DNA of 64,000 bases from Baylisascaris procyonis (Eukaryota > Nematoda > Chromadorea > Rhabditida > Ascarididae): positions 382,501 to 446,500 of the forward strand of contig JAZARR010000260.1 in the NCBI GenBank assembly GCA_037389465.1, written 5' to 3'. The notes beneath the pieces were generated by a model. It had not been told where the DNA came from. It saw only the letters and a list, made by a program, of their open reading frames with translations, and searched no databases. Made by a program: the position numbers and the translations under genes. Position 1 is the stretch's first letter, and every line of letters starts with the position of its first letter. Positions 14,243-28,815 of the stretch are shown in pieces.

Positions 14243-15780
14243 AATCCTTGAAATTATCGATAAATAAGTTGATCGTGTGTCTTTAAAAATGAGTGTATTT
14301 TCTGACATCGCCAAAACTGTCCTGGCGCCTTGCTCTCAGACGACGATGAGCATGCGCTGTATACATATTAACTGGCAGTAGTGTATCAAGCATACCTCAG
14401 GCACATGCTCTCGCATAATCACGTCCTTGCATAAACGCTCTAAAACCGAATGATCAATTTGCCAGCCAATGTCCTTGTCCATCGTCCTTTTGTCGCTAGC
14501 ACCTTCGTTGAAGCGATTATATTGCCATGCTATTTGATGGCCACGTCAACCTCTCCTTCCGTTCAGACAGCTCCATTCCATGTTAACTGCGTTCGGCGAT
14601 TTGAGCGATTCGAGCTGTTTTTGAATAGTGACATTGCTTCTTATTTGAAAGTTTCCGATGGATGGATGATTGAGGGAGTACTTTATTTTATATAACGTGG
14701 AATCTATACTTATATTTTGGCACCTATCTTCACTTGTCCGCGGAAAACATCGGTATTGCCATAAGGGAGAGGGAGAAGAGGAAGAGATCGGCCTAATCGA
14801 TGGAAATTTGAAGCCGTTGAGTTCTTCTCCCGAAATTTTTTCTGTGATATAGAGATCTTTATTTTTATTTCGGCCTCGCATGCCCCTTCCCTGAACTTTC
14901 TGTTGTGATGGGACGCTCTGTGCACATATGACAATATTAATATGCTTGATAACGGAAAAACCTTGTAGAAAGCGCATATCTTGTCACCAATTGTTAGATC
15001 TAACAGTGACAGCAACATGCTTTGAAATGCTGAGGTTGGACAAAAAAGGGCAAAGCTTTCTTCTAGCACTATACTTTGACATGAAACGTCATCGTCTCGT
15101 CAATTTCCCAAATAGCCTCTCATAATCAACTCTTCATGTTGAACATCGAACTCATCATCCATTATTATTCGTGCGTTGCAGACACCTTCTTAGGTATTAA
15201 ATTTAATCATCGCACAGACATTCAAATAGTACGATTATATGATGCTCATCATAAAGCACACGAGTTGCATCACTGAAATAATCATTACTAAGTGCTGTTC
15301 TGTCGGAGACGTTAATGTGACATACCACTACGGAAATGTGTCTTCGGATCATCACCGATGCAAACTTTGATTTCTGTTAGATTCTTCAATCAGTGATGCG
15401 CTTTTCAAAAAGTATGAAAGAATTAGCTGTCACTTCCTTCGCAGTTTCTGGTTAGGTGGCAGATTTTTTGGTACCTGGGAATGTTTCTGTGAACCTGTGA
15501 TAAGCTCAGTCATTTTGGGCGCAGTAGCGAGGAAATAAATCTCGACTTGTTGCTTCACGAAAACTTCAAATTTTATTCGATCAAACTACTGAACGTCTTT
15601 CTTTCAAAATTTATAAGCATCATCTTGTTCAATAATTGTAACTTGTATTGTCCGAGCGATGTAACTATGAAAACTCGCGTTATTCGTTTTCATTAGAAGA
15701 CTTCGACGGCTGCATCACTGACTAAACCCTGGCGAAGGAATCTATATTGTTCAACTAACAATGACACTTGCTTATTCTAG

Positions 15781-15993
15781 AAAATTGTGGTGATTTCTGA
15801 GTTTTACAGAAGACGTCTGTCCACCGAAGATGTCGGATTTGATATCTTAAAGAGGCACGTCGAAGAAAATGCTTTAAATTTGCCGTTTTTTCATTGTAAT
15901 AATTTGGGATATCAACGTGAAATTTTCTGGTTGAAAGAAATGAAGAATGCAAATCGGTATATTCGACACGATAGATTCAATCCAACAAGCTAA
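15781..15993 (+). CDS. Unrecognised coding-like exon or relic
   Basis: A 71-codon open frame begins directly after a splice-acceptor-like ATTCTAG (phase 0) and runs to a TAA. It has no ATG near its start, so it would be a terminal exon or a fragment. The residues look protein-like: a basic EFYRRRL start, a helical region around ILKRHVEEN, then aromatic residues (LPFFHCNNLGYQ). No upstream exon was located and the family is unknown. Confidence 0.3.
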   Translation, partial: KIVVISEFYRRRLSTEDVGFDILKRHVEENALNLPFFHCNNLGYQREIFWLKEMKNANRYIRHDRFNPTS

Positions 15994-17636
15994 ACATGCT
16001 CTACTATTCGAACAACAACAAATTGCAATATCTGAATGTCATTTCACAGTATTGTAATCACAAAAACCAAGGCTATATGTTATAATATACCAATGCAAAA
16101 TGTTGTGCACTTCCTTATGAGCTCGGTCATTTAAAATAAAGAAGAACCGCTTCTATGCAGGCAATTTATTAGAAATTCAGGCGCAGATTAGCACCGCCGG
16201 CTAATTATGATATTGAATATTTTCCTCTCCTCTCCAACCTTCACCCTCCCCCCTCCAACGTACACGCATTTCCATGGAAATTTCGCAAATATTCCACAAG
16301 GTTTTTTGTAATGACAGAGCACAAAATGATGCACTTGGATGAAATTCGGATGACATATATTATAAGATTTTAATTGGTTGCGTAGGATATCGTCGAATTA
16401 ACTTTCTGTGCTATTCCTTTACGAAATTTTTAAAAGCCTCATTTGATTTACATTAAACCACAAGGATGAGAATTCAATAAAGTGTTACTTACACTTTTTT
16501 AATTTGCATCGCAGACTCGCGAAAACATCTTTTTCTGGTGGATGTGAACAACGCTTCATGTTCACGTACACGGATCATGATGTGAATATCAACTCGTTGC
16601 GTTTATTGAGGCTCACAGGAGATTTCTGAACACATATTTACTTCCGATACTTTCGATAAAGGAAGATATTTCCAGCATTTTTAAATGGTATGGGAATAAA
16701 AGAAAATATTTTATGAAACATCCAACTGTTTCCCACGTTTCATTGCTTCTGAATGATACAAGCGGATTTTGTTTGCCGCAATGCTGTGTATTTCCATGTT
16801 GGATATGGTATATGGCTATTTTCGGTCGTATATTTTCATGTGAATTTTAATGCTCATTTTGATGGAGATGCGGCCTCCACCTTAATTATGTGCAGCCACC
16901 ATATGGGCGAAATTATTGATAAAGTTTCATATGGATCCTTGTGTCACATGTTTCTCTTCCAGGTGGGAGAATATGGTGATTATGTGTGGCTAATTAGTTG
17001 TTGCAACCGAGTGACATGTTGAGAATTCCCTTTCCCTTGTGGATTGACATCTATATAGGTTTAATTGCTACAAAACTTCCCATATTGTGCTCGTTTAGTC
17101 GTGAAATTTCTTTTCGTTCGTTTCGATGCGATTTGTATTTTCAACAACAGAATCTCGCCTTTCATTTATCTCCTTCTTCACATGTTCTGTTGCATTCGTA
17201 GAATAGTCATCTGCAAGATGAATCCCTGACGATTCGAACGAGTGCTGAATTACCGTAGATATACAAAATTGATAATACCCAGACGGCTAGTGTCGGCAGC
17301 TTACGGACGACAGGATGAAGTATGCGGACGGGTCAAAAAAGGGGTTTGCTCAAATGTGACTGGCCTAGAAATCAGTCTTTAACATTGTTATGGGCGGCAC
17401 AAAAACCGCCCCACAAAAACCGGAAACCGACGTGTGAGCGATTCCAAGAAACAAGGAATAACAACCACTTCTTGCGACTTTTTGCTACGGTATTTGGAGG
17501 ACACTGGCGCAGAGTTCCTTTATGTATTCTCTAAAAAGTGACTGCAAAAATTTTCTTTCATTTAAAACTGAAATTGAACTTATGACGGAGAACATACGGG
17601 ACTATTTTAGGTTGGCCATGCGTGTCTTATCATCAG

Positions 17637-17868
17637 AATGGTGCTCATCGTTCATCAAAATCCATGTCTTGCAAGGGAAAAGATGACAAGAAAACATTCC
17701 GAAGCAATGAGAACGCGTCACATTCGATAACTCAGCGATATACTCGCTTAGAATTTTCTTCGCATTGTTCGATTACCGAACGCCTTCTGAAGTCTCAAAA
17801 TTATCGTCTAGGTTGCGGCTACGTCCCACTTGCAATTAATTTTGCAAACCGCATTAGTGCAGTCATGG
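17637..17868 (+). CDS. Possible exon, unrecognised
   Basis: A 232-base open stretch lies between an acceptor-like CATCAG and a donor GTAACC. It encodes about 77 residues, beginning with a Ser/Lys-rich basic segment (HRSSKSMSCKGKDDKKTF) and ending in a mixed hydrophobic region. No neighbouring exon or family was identified, so it may be chance. Confidence 0.2.
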
Positions 17869-20800
17869 GTAACCATTATGCTTTGAAGACGTTTCTAAAA
17901 TAACTAATTTTCTTTGAATCTTTCATTCCCCTGGCTAATAAAACATTGAAGCTAATAGATGATCTGCTCAATTTAATGAATTACATATAACTTGAAATTT
18001 GTGCATTGCTAGCCTACTTTACTGATGGACGCAGTACGCGTGAAATTCTTCTCGTTGAAGAAAATTAGAAGTGGCTAGCGTCTTCATATCTTCTCCTGGC
18101 ATCATTGAAAGTACCGTGAGTGTAAATAGAATCCTTTCATATGAAGCTACATGAAATGCTCATCTGTTTGCTAACACCGCGGATCGAACAAAGGTGAGTT
18201 GAAACGAAAAGACCATTTTTAACACCAGTCTTCAGGCACAGCTCATTTGCCAGGCTCCGTGACAAGGAACTGAAAATTTGTCAGGTGTATCAGGCAGTAT
18301 CTGTGGCTGTTACGCATTCGGCTTCGCTAACACCCATTATGACATATTGTTGCATAAAATATGGATTAAATCGAGCGATGACTGATGAAATTTGGTCATA
18401 AATGTGAAGCTTTCACTGGATGATATATTTTAAACGGCCTGAAATGTTCATTTGACTAATTTGTTACCCGAATTTCGCTGACTGTAATGCACTCAAATGC
18501 GTTTTCATTAGCAATCTGGTTACCCCCTACACGGATTATCGTCTCGTGCGACGGAGCAGTCTTGAGTTCCGGGACGTGAATCGTCTGTGACAGAAGGCCG
18601 AAAAGAGGACCACTGACAACTGTGCAAGAAGTCGGTGACGAAGAAGAAGTTGGGGATCACCATCCACTAGAACGACAAAATTTTGCGACTGATGATGGTT
18701 TGGCTGTTTTTTCGATTAGATGCGTTGGCACCAGAAATGCACCAGTGTTGCTACCAGTTCTACCTATTTATAACCTCTACGCAACCTTTTTTTAAGTTCA
18801 CCGCTCGCTTTCACATCGAATATTATATCAGTGAAATTTCAGATATCAAAAATAGCTGTCACTATTGTCAGTGCTATCCATTAGTACTGCTTATTGGCAA
18901 TTGCACTATCAGGTGTAGTCTGCTAATAGCAGTGGATAAAAGCATCTATCAGAACAATTATTAATGACAGCTGAACAGATAGGAATTAGTGGAACGATTA
19001 ATTAGATGCCCATTAGTAGCGCAACTAATGAGCAGTAGCGGTCCCAACATTAACCAGGTAGCTAACTCGTGGCACTACTTGCTATCAATGCCAATGTCAG
19101 ATAGCAGTATAGCTAAGAGTAGGGCCACTGCTAGTCAACAGTGCGAGTGCCGCCAACAGTTTCATTCCGGAAGTGATATCACTCGAGCACTGTAAAATCA
19201 CACCGTAGCACTGTTACTGCAAAATCGTACCACCATCAATTTCAGCTGTAGGAATGTGAATCGTAGATTTGAAGGACGCATTAATAGTATCGGGGCTATC
19301 GATGTAAGTAAGTTATTGCTCTCCCCGAGGTGCCGTATCCCAGTCAGCACTATAAAGGTTGTCGCTCGCTTGACTAATATTTCTGATGCATGAAAAACAA
19401 GTTGATGAGTTCAACCAAAGGAAATTCCTAATTCCACTTCCCATCCGCCGAAATAATCAGTGCATTTATGGTGACTACAGCTCTGAAAAAAGACGCCAGT
19501 TTTTTTTCTGTGGCTCCCGCCAAGGGAATGAATAGAATCGGGCTGAAACGTTGCAACCTCCTGTTATTGATCTCATCTCTACGACATAGCCATAGTGTTT
19601 TCTTAATATCATGAATGGAAAAGTGTTTTTCCCTGTTGCAAGTTTTTACAAAAGCTGACTGTGGCGGCATCACATATTCACTCAGGTAAAATCTACAATT
19701 TCCTTATATGCAATGCGAATGCACAGAGAAAAAGAGGAAAGTGAATTTAGTGGTCGAAATTTACATTGCAAAATGATCCTCCATATGCGAGTTCAGACTA
19801 CATGCATGGTGGAAATAGGTGCGTAGCGTATTTTGCACAAATCTAGTAAGCTGTCATATTCGATCGTTGCCTAAGACTTCAAGTAGGTTGTCGTGAAGTG
19901 TCTACGAATTGTGCCGTACGACAACTAGAACAACGCATGTTCTTCCAACATATCATATCATGGGTGTATAATATTATTGGTTTAGTCCATGAATATAAAT
20001 CAATGTGTTGTTTTATTCAACTGAAAAGGAGAAACGCAAATCGTGCCAATTACTTTGATATACTTCTTGATTAAAGTTGAACAGGTAAGCCCTCCGAAAA
20101 CGTTTCGTCGATATGCATATTTTCGAGTCATGGTCGATGTTTTTGAAATCGATGAGTACGCGCAGATGGAAATGTTAACAAAAAAAAAAGACAAATGAAA
20201 TGAGACCTGCAAAAAACGAGCGTGTAGCGTTACATTTATTCTTTCGAAAGAAACCGATAAAAGTAAATTGACTGCAAAGAATAGTAGCTTCAGGTGAGAC
20301 GGGAAATGAAAATTGCGTGCAAAAAGAGAACGTACAAATTGCATTATGTGCAATTTTCGATGCCGGAAATTGAAGTCTCGTAGGGATTAGTCTCGCGCTA
20401 ATTAAGTTGCAGCTGTAGCAGGTATGTTTACATTTTTGTGCAAATGCTTCTTTAGAATTTAAATACCGTCAGTGAGTCACTCGTAATGCATTCTTCTCGT
20501 CAATTTGTTGTACTTTATGGAAACCGATTCTGATTTGATCGCTTTTTTTTTTTGCTTTATCTTAAGCATCTTTGAGGAAATTCGTCTCATTAGCAGACAC
20601 CGGTTACACTCTGGACGTTCATCGGAAATCAGCTCAACCTTATGGGCGGTGACTTTGAAAGTGTAACTTGCTTTATCTTCGGGCATTAGAGATTTAAAAC
20701 CTCATTAAGAAAATTCGTTAAAAGTTTTCAATCCATTCAACGTAAGATGCCTTCTTAGCCTTACTGAAAGTTACTGTAACTCATCTAAAGTTGGTAGTTA

Positions 20801-23800
20801 CATTAATCATCATTATCAGATTCTCTTTGCAGAAATGACTGCGCTTATAAAATTTTCTCTCGATTTCATTCAACGGTAGAAAATTGTGGTTTTTTACTCA
20901 GATGAAAAAAAAATCAGCCCATTACTCGTCGCGGTTCAAATCAACTTCGAAAACCGATTTCAGGCGTATTAGTTAGTGTCAGTCTGACTCAACTAATCAC
21001 GCCTGGTTTTCTTTTTAAACTTTATAACCAGCTTCGATGAATTTTCATTTCACTAGAGCCACAAAAACAGCGCCATAGTTTGCTAGTGGGTTATTCGTGT
21101 TCATTATTGGCAAGTTGGTTTCCCACAGTTACTCGATGGCTGATTCGGAGGCCCAAAAAAAGTGTTCAGGAACGCTTCCTGCATTCATTGATGTGCACAG
21201 CAGGTGGATTTCAACATTTCAAATCAGATTTAAGGAACACGAGAATGCTTTACCCATGAGCACTTGTTATTCCCCATTTCACGTGGAAATGTCTCTTAGA
21301 TGATCTGCCATTAACGAAGCCGAACAGCAAATCTGCTTAACAGTGACAATTTTTTGAGGGTAGAGGCACTGAAAAACGAAACTTCTAGGAAGGCGCAAAG
21401 TATGGCAACAAAATACGCAGGGAATGTTGTGCTCATTTAAGCGACTGATAAGAGAAAATATTGCTTCATTAGAAATGAAATATGCAAATTTCAAATGCCA
21501 TTGGCGAACTTATGGGCACAGAGAAGTTTCCCAACGGGAAAGGCGTTTAAATGCTCTTGTATATAAGCGTTACCGACGCGCCGGGGGTTTTAAAGTTGAA
21601 TGACCAGTAAGAGGCTACAACAAAGAGGCACAAACGATCTGGATATTTAAAAAACAATTGCAAAAGAAAACAGTTACCGAACAAGGGAAACTTGAAGACT
21701 TCGAGTAAGGGTTTTACTTTCAAAATCATCGTCATGCACCTGTTGGGAAAGCTGGGTTTCATTCTTATTGAAAACGGCATACGTCTTCGTCTATATCGTT
21801 GTTTTTTCCACCTAATCATCGCTCCCCAATGTTAAGCTTCAGAGCACTGTGCTTCCATGAGTTTTACTTGCATTCCGCGATGATAAATTGGTGCTTGTGT
21901 TGCTTCGTCTAATTCAGCGAAACTTTCGTTCGTTTACATGAAGAATACTGCACTTTCAAATTATCCTTTTTTATATGCGCTCGAATAACAAAAGTACTAT
22001 TTACTGGCTTTATCATTTGATCCTTAATGAGCATGGTTGGAATATTTCATGCATGGATGCCACCATCACTTAAAGCGACTTTCCGAGAGATGTCGCGCCA
22101 AGGATAGACGCATATAGAGAATTAAAATTCAATACCTCTGAGGATTTTAATAAAGCTGGATTTTATCCACGTTGCATCTTATTTTACTAATGGAAGCTTC
22201 ATGTTAATAATGTATCAATTTTATTAATGGACCAATCCTGCCATCGATGTGCTCCCATATTATGAGTGACTGGATAAATTATCATAAGAAATCGTCTGCG
22301 GATCCGCTTTCGACGTAGGAAAGGGATGATATTTAGAAATATTGACTTCTCGATATGATACATATCATTTCGGAATGTAGCCTAACAGATAATGCTTCAC
22401 AGCAGTTATTAAGGATCTAGAATGAAGCACTGCTCCATCCCGAATAAAAGTCCTCTAACACGACTGAACAGTTTTCTAAATAAGAAACAAGCCTCTGTGG
22501 TTCCCAAGTGGCCCTTAGAGATCAAACTTATGGTCGCAATTATTATCTCATCCTCCAACCTTTTCTAACAACGAAACTGTTGAGCCATATGGCTAGATTT
22601 AAACTTGCCTGCTGAGGATGAAAGGGAAAGAGTTAGAAGTGCAGGTAAGAGAAGGGAACAGCGGTAATAGAGGTGCCCTCTTTCACCTCCCCACATGTCA
22701 CGGGCACCACTCCCTCGTAACTGCCCGTTCTTGAACACTGCAGTGAATGAAGTGCTGCCCTCCATTGTTCATTCTCTGAAAGCAATAAGCACTACATGTT
22801 AGGCAATCGTTATACTGCAGTCGGGCAGCTCAGTCTCGCTCGCTTAGTAAACTGCTCGATTTTTTTGTAATCTTCTCCCTCATGCCTCATATCAATTGGC
22901 GATCATATCCCAAGCTGCAAGACCGTAACAGGTAAAATTAGGAAATTTGAGTTTTTTCTTCAAGTATCGAACTCAAATTTAAGAATCGGGATTAAAATCT
23001 TTCGGTTAGATGACATTCCTATTCAAGATATCTTGATTTTGTTTCTCAGACCATAACGTTTAATATAATTGTGAACGGAATGGGACATGCAATGAGATGA
23101 GATGACAACAATAATTGAGAGTACTCAGCGCAATGTGATTGCAATTTTGCGACGGCAGGTGCATAAAAATAGTGCATACGCTGAAATATTTTGCAAGTGA
23201 TCTTTACGGCAACGAAATCTGTGCTGCAATTTTCCACTAAATGCATCTTTGAAATTGCAGACCTGAATTTAGAGATCCTTACCGATTTGCAAATCTCAAG
23301 CTTTAATATAGCTTTCGTCCAGGAGGTCGGTTTGTAACTCCAGATTCACTTTTCGTTTCCTGTGCTGTTGTTCCAACTCGAAGGCAATAGACGCGTGAAA
23401 TGCGATATTTGATAGGCATAACGTGCAGCATATTCCAACTTCCTGTCTTATAATTCATGCTGATCCATCGACATCGTTAGAAGTTAAATGTTGAAATGTG
23501 CTAGAAGAAAATTGAACGCATTTATACAGGTGAAATTATCATTCTAAACATACCGATTCATAGAAAAACGAACGTTTCGAGCAAGATCTAGATGGATGCT
23601 ACGACCACCTGAAGCACAAGCCGCCATTCTGCATGCATTCTTTTCCTTCGATAAGTTTAAGTTCTGACGATCGGAATTTTCGGCTCCTCTTAAATTTCGC
23701 CTCATTATAATGACAACGATATCTGTCGTTGTCGCTTCGTTTGTCGCAGTTTACGGATTACGTTAGTCAGCACTTTATGTTTCTTTGCTGACTGTTTATT

Positions 23801-24458
23801 TGCTTCTTTTTATATTGAATTAGCTCAAGAGCTTTTGTGGGGGACAATTTTCTCCTGCTGCTATAGGCCTTATGTTGCATGGATGGGAACACAGCTGCAG
23901 AGACGATGGCAAGTGGGAAATTTTTAAGTAAACCTTTATTAATTTCAGACGGCACTCCATCGGTGCGTATAACTGAATAGCATCGAAAACTGGGCTCCAG
24001 TTGAATCTCATTTAGTTCTTTTCGTTGATACGGAAGTGCACATCCGTCTCGTCTTCTTTAGAAAGCCGACAGCCATTTGTATCGAAAAATACCGCTAACT
24101 ACTTGGATTCTTCAATAACTTGCTCAACACGAGTACGTTGCTTCGTATGATCGAAAAAAACACCCGCCTTTCGATCAATCGTTTGCCAATTTTCCAAAGG
24201 CACGAACAGTAGTTTAAAGTCACTTTCCGACCGCATTAGCGGTTTTGCTGGAGATCGCTTTACACTCAGCAACAGTAACCCCACTGCTGCTTCAGTCCGC
24301 ATTCCCTACTTGCAGTGGAACATGCACCAGCTCCATGGATTACTTCTGGCTCGACCAACGCTGACCTCACGCTAGCTCCTGACTGCATGCATGCGTTGTC
24401 ATCTGGGATCCCATCAGAATTACATATAAGTAGAACTGTTCGTTTACAAGTCATCGGA

Positions 24459-24779
24459 TTATACTGAACTGCTGCCGTGCAGAAACGAGGTAAAGAGGCA
24501 ATGGAACTGATGAAGAGCGCTCGATTTCCTCAATTTTATGCTATTCATACTCCTTCTACACTTCTGGATCGCGACCACGATCTGGATAGGAATTCTTCGT
24601 ATCGCAAACCAGAGGTCAATCGTGGTGTACTTCTTGTTTGCCCTGTCCTCGTGATATCGATCGATCTTTAGACTGATCTTGCCGTTCTTCTCTTCCAGCT
24701 TCGCCAACATGGGATGCGGCTCTTTCAGCGACTCCGCTGAATGGACGATGATGGGAGCAGAGTAGAAATAAAAAGGCAC
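24459..24779 (-). CDS. Unrecognised minus-strand open frame, 106 aa
   Basis: An ATG-initiated frame of 106 codons. Its middle looks coding (LAKLEEKNGKISLKIDRYHE, then IDLWFAIRRIP), with amphipathic charged helices. Further minus-strand open stretches follow downstream at 24302-24099 and 24011-23820 with no clean splice sites between them, suggesting a decayed gene or retroelement. No domain is recognised. A shorter plus-strand frame overlapping it is treated as a shadow. Confidence 0.25.
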   Translation of the reverse strand: MPFYFYSAPIIVHSAESLKEPHPMLAKLEEKNGKISLKIDRYHEDRANKKYTTIDLWFAIRRIPIQIVVAIQKCRRSMNSIKLRKSSALHQFHCLFTSFLHGSSSV

Positions 24780-25433
24780 GCTGCATTAATACAGAATACC
24801 TTTCTATTCCACAGTGCTATGCATAGTGTTATCGAGGTGGATGTGCATTTTGCGCAGTTCCACTTTCAAGATAAGTAAGTTTTGTGGGTAACTGCGAGCT
24901 TGAGATATGATAGCACCGTAATCTGTGCATTTGTTCCTTTTCTCATTATCGCTTCCGCTCTGTGCACCCTGTTGCTGCCATTTTTTTGCTTACGTTGCAG
25001 GATACCGATTGCTAATTGGCGTTCAGCCGCTTTAACGTCTCTTTTCCCAAAACATTTTCTCCGACAAATTGCATTTTATTTCCCTTTTGAGGTTTTATTT
25101 TATTGTTTAATCTCTTACACTTGCCGCAGACCACATAGTGTCTCATTTTTTGGGGACATATGCTGCTCTTTGCTGCTGTCGCGAATTATCGCGATTTAGC
25201 GATGATTCATGGCGGCATAAAGGATCAAAGAAGGCGCTACTAGACAAAGGCGCCAGTGGAAGTGTGGAGAGTTAACGCGAAACAATGACGATTCTTAGCA
25301 ACTCTCACACCTCCAAAAATGATGTACTGTCTCACTTCCTAACAAAGAATGTGTTATCCAAATGAACGAACCGAGTAAGCCAACAAAGGGGAGAGCTCAA
25401 CGATGTGAAAGCGTTCAACAGATTAGGAGAGTT

Positions 25434-25505
25434 AGTTGCGCATCGAGTTACGATAGCGAGTTGCGGTTGGAGTTGCGCATCGAGTTACGATAGCGAGTTG
25501 CGGTT
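25434..25505. repeat. 37-bp tandem direct repeat, two copies
   Basis: A unit beginning AGTTGCGCATCGAGTTACGA is repeated exactly once at 25471, giving a period of 37 bases with identical copies over 35 bases. The repeat adjoins the TTCGAT-rich tract that follows it. Confidence 0.92.
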
Positions 25506-25555
25506 ACAGTGGCGGCTACCGACAGTTAGACCTGATTCTTCTCTATGTCTTCGCC

Positions 25556-25816
25556 CGATTTCGACATTCATTCGTACGCCTCGATATTAGCTCTCCTCGA
25601 ATTCGATTTATTCACTGACTTCGATATTCTTCCGACGATCGACTTCAAAGCCTATTAACTAATTTCGATATTTGTTCGCCGACCGACTTCGATACTCACT
25701 GATTGGCTATCTCGATATTCTTTCGCTGAGCAATTCGATTCTATCCGACGTCACTGCGATTTTCGGTAGCTGATCGATCCACATTTCGTCTTCGACAGTA
25801 ATTTCGATTTCATTCA
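25556..25816. repeat. Degenerate TTCGAT/TCGATATT-rich tract
   Basis: Within about 260 bases the word TTCGA or TCGAT occurs roughly every 20-35 bases (TTCGACATT, CTCGATATT, ATTCGATTT, TTCGATATTC, TTCGATATTT, TTCGATACT, CTCGATATTC and others). The spacing is irregular, so this looks like a decayed short-unit satellite or a cluster of similar protein-binding sites. No open frame explains it. Confidence 0.5.
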
Positions 25817-28815
25817 GTACAATTTTCGCCTTACGGTCAGTTGTGCATTCGTTTAAACCATCAATTATAAAATTTTCGCTTTGTTTGCCGCTTCCGTTCC
25901 GCGTTCGCTACAGCTGCAATGCGTCCATTATGAAGCTTCTTAGCAAGCTTGCGCATACCATCTCAAAAGATCTTGGACACATGTGAGCGTGGATATTAGC
26001 AACTCTTTCTTGCAGGGAATAAGTCATTATGAGATACCCCAGTGACGACATCATTGGTACTGTATTAGAGGAAAAACAATGCTCGAATGCCAAACGGCAA
26101 CGCAAGGAGTGGATAGTACCTCTATACCTACAACCAATACACGGCTGCACAGACTAATTCATCCATGCTGGTCGTAATTCGCTTAACTTCTAGAGCAGTT
26201 GTTTGCATTTCTTTGTGGTCAGTGAACGGAGAAGGCCACTGAGCTATACGTGCCAGCCGTCGCGACTTGTCATTTTGTTGTTGATGCCCAAAGACTGCTT
26301 GCTTTTAAAGCAGCTGTGCAGATCCCTCTGCTAAGTCGATTCTTTCAAGCCATAGACATTTTCGTATTTCCTCCAAGCAGCCCTAATGGTTCAGTTTTAT
26401 CGTCGTGTCATCAACCTTCTTTTCCAAAAGTATGTGAGATGAATACGCACCGACTCGACCAAAGACGAGAATGAGCGCGTTCCACATCAATCTCACAATA
26501 ACCTCCTCTCGTAATTCCATAGTTTAATTTTAAATGAGGCTTTTGTTATTATAGCTGGATGATTTGTTCTGGATTTCCTAGAGCGCTTTCAGCAGGATGT
26601 GTACAAGCTGGGGTTCTTGGTCCGAAGTGTATCAACCCTGACCCTGCCGTTCCCAGCAGTGCTAATGATTTTGCATATTTGCTCGTATTGCTGCCGAAGC
26701 GCCTTCTCGACGATTGAAAATGTATATTTGAAAGTTCATCGCATTGTCTAATTACAGCCCAAGGGTCGCGATGGTTCCATTCAGGTTACACTTTGCTCCC
26801 ATCGAATTTGCTTTTGCGATATTGTATCCATGCTCGTTCGCCGTACTGAATTCAGCCACGCAGTTTTTTCATCATTTAGCACAAAGCTTGGTCCTTCTAC
26901 CTTCGATTTGCATGTATCGAAGCCTTCGCTTACAACTCTAACAACATTGCTGCTGATTCTGTTGGATCGGAACAAAATGTCGTTTGCAAGCCATCAGCAA
27001 AAGAAATGTTTCAGCAACGCAGTTAACTGAAGGGCTTCAACAAAAGTGACTTTGAAGATATGCGGCAATGCGTGGCAAGCCGATATTCGAAGAAATGGAT
27101 TGAGTTTGGTACATTGAAGATAGCGCTTCGCTTTTCTCCTTGCGAAATAACAAGCTTATAGCTCTTTCGTTGCTTCTCCCATGCTGAGGGCATTCTACAA
27201 TTATTGTCAGGGTATATACAAAACGTCGTCAAGAAACATGCCGTTACTGGGTTTCTCTCGTGAGATATAAGTGCATTCCGTCTAGCTGCAATTTGACGAC
27301 CGGTTGAAAATCAGACAAAGGAGCGCGAGCAGCACTTCTCTCCAAAATACCGATTTTTAAGGGCTCAATTTTGACAATTATCGGCGGTTGCCCCAAGCAG
27401 CCTTTCAGTTAGCTCTGCTATAGGTTGTAATTTCCTGAAATTAGTTGATCTTTAACACAACTTCAAAAGTGCACTTCGCATCAGCGTTTCTGGCACGCCT
27501 CTCTGCTGCTGCAAAAATCGCGAACATCCGTTTCCTAGTACATCGCTCTCATTACTCTTCCTTCTTCGAGTATGAGGGATTCTGTCGTGAACCTTTGCTC
27601 TCATCCTGCGTCTAGGTAGCAATACTGGCCCCTAGCGTTATCTCTGCTATTAGTGTGTTTCTACAGATTTTTGTCGATCTCATGTTTCAAGACACGAAGC
27701 GATACGTGGAAAGTTTAGGTACTCTTCTGCGGTAGCAATTTGCGCAGAGATGTGAGGCGTTCTTTTGAATTCGATTAAAATAGCGATGCTCAGCTTTGAT
27801 ATACCTTTTGAAGAGGCTAAAAAGCGTAAGCGTGTACGCCAGGTAACATAAAAAAGTGTGCTCTGAAAGTTGGCAGGTGCATTGAAACTGTCACTTGCGT
27901 CAATGGTTATAGCGTAAATAGAATTAGTGCCTAAAAATATCACATGAATGCGCAATCTCACCGCTAACGTGACATGCTTTTATTCCGCCTTTGGCAATCG
28001 CTTGACAACTTGTGACTGATGTTATGGTGAAGTCGAACGGTTTTTGCGCATGATGATGTGCATTTCTGGGTAAACGCCTATCTAGCGATCTTTCCTAAAC
28101 GTCGATCAACATCGTCTTAAGACGTTCTATTCGGATCACTAGATGAGGAAGAAATAACCTTGAAATATTCCTTGGATAGAGTAGCACCAGTATATTCTGT
28201 GAATGCTTTTTTGTTGTATTTTTTTTCTTCTTTGTTGTATTTTTTTGTGTCTGTGTTTTCTGCAAGGCGTTCATCTGTAAGCAGTGACACTACGAAACAC
28301 CTTCGGGTGCAAAAAATGTGCGAATGTTGTTAATAACCTGCAACTTTTATCATTTGAAAAAATTCTTTTGAGCGTTTTTAAGAGTACTGAAATCCCATTC
28401 ATGAAGTATTTTGATCAGGAGGTTTGAATTGGCTTCATACAAGTATTGAAGAATATTATCGTCCTCTCATTATGATCTTCTTTTTGCAGAAATGAATTAT
28501 TTTCGGCCCAACCACTCTTGCGAACGCGATTCTTAAAGTTGCATTCCTGCGGCCGCATATGCATTCCTGAGGTGAACTTGCGATAGATTATTCATTTGCA
28601 AACATGTCATAATCAGCATTTTCTTGCCTTGAAATACATTCATGAAACTGACATTTCGAAGAGTCTTGTGAGTGGCAGGAAACACATCATCTCATCCAAG
28701 AATTTGCTTTCTTACAACGTGCAATCCCAATCAAAGAAGTCAACTCTGTCAAATCTCCCATAATTTGGTCACGATGGTTTAGTACAGTGGAAAGCATGAA
28801 AAAATAACTTTTGCG

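Larger units (their letters stand above)
14250..25430. other. Gene-poor spacer
   Basis: No recognisable gene family, RNA gene or complete transposon was found over these 11 kb, apart from the low-confidence open frames listed separately. The stretch at 18890-19150 is enriched in CTA/TAG and AGCAGT words and may be an old degenerate repeat. The rest is AT-rich single-copy-looking sequence with homopolymer runs. Confidence 0.5.
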
